Shown piece after piece: positions 58,683 to 59,905 of a stretch of 59,905 nt of DNA. The stretch comes from Aquabacterium sp. (lineage in GTDB: Bacteria > Pseudomonadota > Gammaproteobacteria > Burkholderiales > Burkholderiaceae_C), in NCBI GenBank assembly GCA_023150345.1, contig JAKLLB010000009.1, positions 12,129-72,033 of the forward strand, given 5' to 3'. Within the stretch, counting starts at the first letter, position 1, and each line of letters opens with the position of its first letter. Under the pieces are notes generated by a model. The model did not search any database and was not told the origin of the DNA. It saw nothing but the letters and a program-made list of their open reading frames with translations. The position numbers and the translations under genes were made by a program.

Positions 58683-59882
58683 TCAGTACGCCAGCCCCAT
58701 GGCCTCGCGCACGTCCTTCATGGTCTGGCGGGCCACGGTGCGGGCGCGCTCGGTGCCCATCTCGACGATCCAGTGCACCTGCTTGGGGTTGGTCAGGTAG
58801 GCCTCGGCTCGCTCGCGCCAGGGCTGCTGCTCCTTCAAGATGGCATCGATCACCGGTTGCTTGCACTCCAGGCAACCGATGCCGGCGGTGGTGCAACCCT
58901 TCCACACCCATTCCTTGGTGGCGGCGTCGCTGTAGACCTGATGGAACTGCCACACCGGGCACTTCTCGGGGTCGCCCGGATCCTCGCGCCGCACGCGGGC
59001 AGGGTCGGTGGGCATGCGGCGCACCTTGCGCTCGACCTCGGCCGGCTCCTCGCGCATGGCGATGGCGTTGCCATAGCTCTTGCTCATCTTGGCGCCATCC
59101 AGCCCTGGAAGCTTGGTCACTTCGGTGTGCAGCGCCTGGGGTTCGGGCAGCACGGTGCGGCCGCTGCCCTTGAGGTGGCCGAGCAGCATCTCGGTTTCCT
59201 CGGTGCTGAGCACCACCGCGGCCTTGCGCACGATGGCCTCGCCCTTGGCCAGCGCCTCGGCACTGCCGTCCTGGCCATAGGCCTTGCGCTGCTTCTCGTA
59301 GTAGCGGGTGTCGTCCTTGCCGAGCTTGGCCAGTGCGGCGGCCACCTGGGCATCGAAGCGGCTGCCGCGGCCGTACAGGTGGTTGAAGCGGCGCGCCACC
59401 TCGCGCGTGAGCTCCACGTGCGAGGCCTGGTCTTCGCCGACCGGCACGAATGCAGCCTTGTAGATCAGGATGTCGGCCGCCTGCAGCAGCGGGTAACCGA
59501 GGAAGCCGTAGGTGGCCAGATCGCGATCCTTGAGTTTCTCGATCTGGTCTTTGTAGGTGGGCACGCGCTCGAGCCAGCCCAGCGGCGTGCCCATGGCCAG
59601 CAGCGTGAACAGCTCGGCGTGCTCGGGCAGGCGGCTCTGGATGAAGATGGTCGCCTTCTCGGGGTCGACGCCCGCGGCGATCCAGTCGATCACCATGTCG
59701 TAGACATTGCGCTCGATGATCTCCGGATCCTCGTAGTGCGTGGTCAGGGCATGCCAGTCGGCCACGAAGTAGAAGCAGTCGTAGTCCTGCTGCAGGCGCA
59801 CCCAGTTCTTGAGCGCGCCGTGGTAGTGGCCCAGATGCAGCGCCCCGGTGGGGCGCATGCCGGAAAGTACGCGCGGTCGCAT
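58683..59882 (-). CDS. trpS: Tryptophanyl-tRNA synthetase (long beta-proteobacterial form)
   Basis: A class I synthetase charging tRNA-Trp, 399 residues, longer than E. coli TrpS (334). HIGH appears as HLGHYHG near residue 17, and the KMSKS loop is LDGAKMSKSYGNA. Trp-pocket elements are VADWHALTTHYED and GYPLLQAADILIYKA. The extra length lies before KMSKS (RKAYGQDGSAEALAKGEAIV and following), as in other beta-proteobacterial enzymes, and a CTTAGIGCLECK cysteine cluster follows. The ATG at 59882 is complete; the last 23 bases of the window beyond it hold nothing I can call. Confidence 0.97.
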   Translation of the reverse strand: MRPRVLSGMRPTGALHLGHYHGALKNWVRLQQDYDCFYFVADWHALTTHYEDPEIIERNVYDMVIDWIAAGVDPEKATIFIQSRLPEHAELFTLLAMGTPLGWLERVPTYKDQIEKLKDRDLATYGFLGYPLLQAADILIYKAAFVPVGEDQASHVELTREVARRFNHLYGRGSRFDAQVAAALAKLGKDDTRYYEKQRKAYGQDGSAEALAKGEAIVRKAAVVLSTEETEMLLGHLKGSGRTVLPEPQALHTEVTKLPGLDGAKMSKSYGNAIAMREEPAEVERKVRRMPTDPARVRREDPGDPEKCPVWQFHQVYSDAATKEWVWKGCTTAGIGCLECKQPVIDAILKEQQPWRERAEAYLTNPKQVHWIVEMGTERARTVARQTMKDVREAMGLAY

Positions 59883-59905
59883 GATCGAAGGCGGATGGTC
59901 GACGA

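Overview
The window is very GC-rich, densely packed bacterial chromosome. It most resembles a Burkholderiales beta-proteobacterium of the Rubrivivax/Leptothrix/Ideonella (Sphaerotilaceae-like) type. The reasons are the rsuA-ribF-ileS-lspA cluster, beta-type TrpRS, a PEP-CTERM protein, paired large/small acyl-CoA dehydrogenases, many PAS and hybrid histidine kinases and a TyrR-family regulator. The genus is inferred, not proven. No rRNA, tRNA, insertion sequence, prophage or CRISPR was recognised.

Layout. 0-9.1 kb (all minus): a P1-family peptidase, a small c-type cytochrome, rsuA, ribF, ileS, lspA, an ABC1/UbiB-like kinase and an edge-truncated DUF2189 membrane protein, closely spaced or overlapping. 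9.1-13.5 kb: a thioredoxin-like protein, a PimC/PimD-like acyl-CoA dehydrogenase pair and an MFS transporter. 13.4-21.1 kb: an accessory block with an orphan Leu/Ile/Val-type binding protein, an OsmC-like protein, a Cys/Met-metabolism PLP enzyme and a TonB-dependent receptor, all reading left. These face a divergent TyrR-family regulator. 21-28.5 kb: retropepsin-like protease, yajQ, murB, a hybrid kinase beside a molybdopterin-fold periplasmic protein, and a Ser/Thr kinase. 28.7-41.5 kb: acyl-CoA ligase, prolyl oligopeptidase, YaeQ, oligopeptidase A, a PAS hybrid kinase, an S10 carboxypeptidase and a phosphofructokinase with a clear terminator. 41.5-48.8 kb: GGDEF cyclase, an MdlAB-type ABC exporter, SDR, an unknown membrane-anchored protein and rluA. 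48.9-51.8 kb: a Cpx-like set (Spy/CpxP-type lipoprotein, ICMT-like methyltransferase, response regulator, sensor kinase). 51.9-59.9 kb: DUF3047 lipoprotein, a small unknown protein, a structured non-coding stretch, rsgA, a PEP-CTERM lectin-like protein, a giant BTAD/STAND/TPR regulator and trpS.

The most interesting unit is at 13.4-21.1 kb. The TyrR-like regulator (ACT-PAS-AAA+-HTH) carries a GAFTGA-type loop (GAFSGA), the sigma-54 contact that E. coli TyrR lacks. In the divergent gap I can read a near-consensus -24/-12 promoter (TGGCAC-N5-ATGC, GG-N10-GC spacing) facing the TonB receptor. Two TyrR-box-like dyads lie about 87 and 138 bp upstream of its predicted start. Together they look like a complete sigma-54/enhancer-controlled uptake and PLP-enzyme system whose substrate is unknown.

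A second theme is that stop codons of several convergent gene pairs are embedded in inverted repeats (23383-23405, 30402-30422, 55740-55781).
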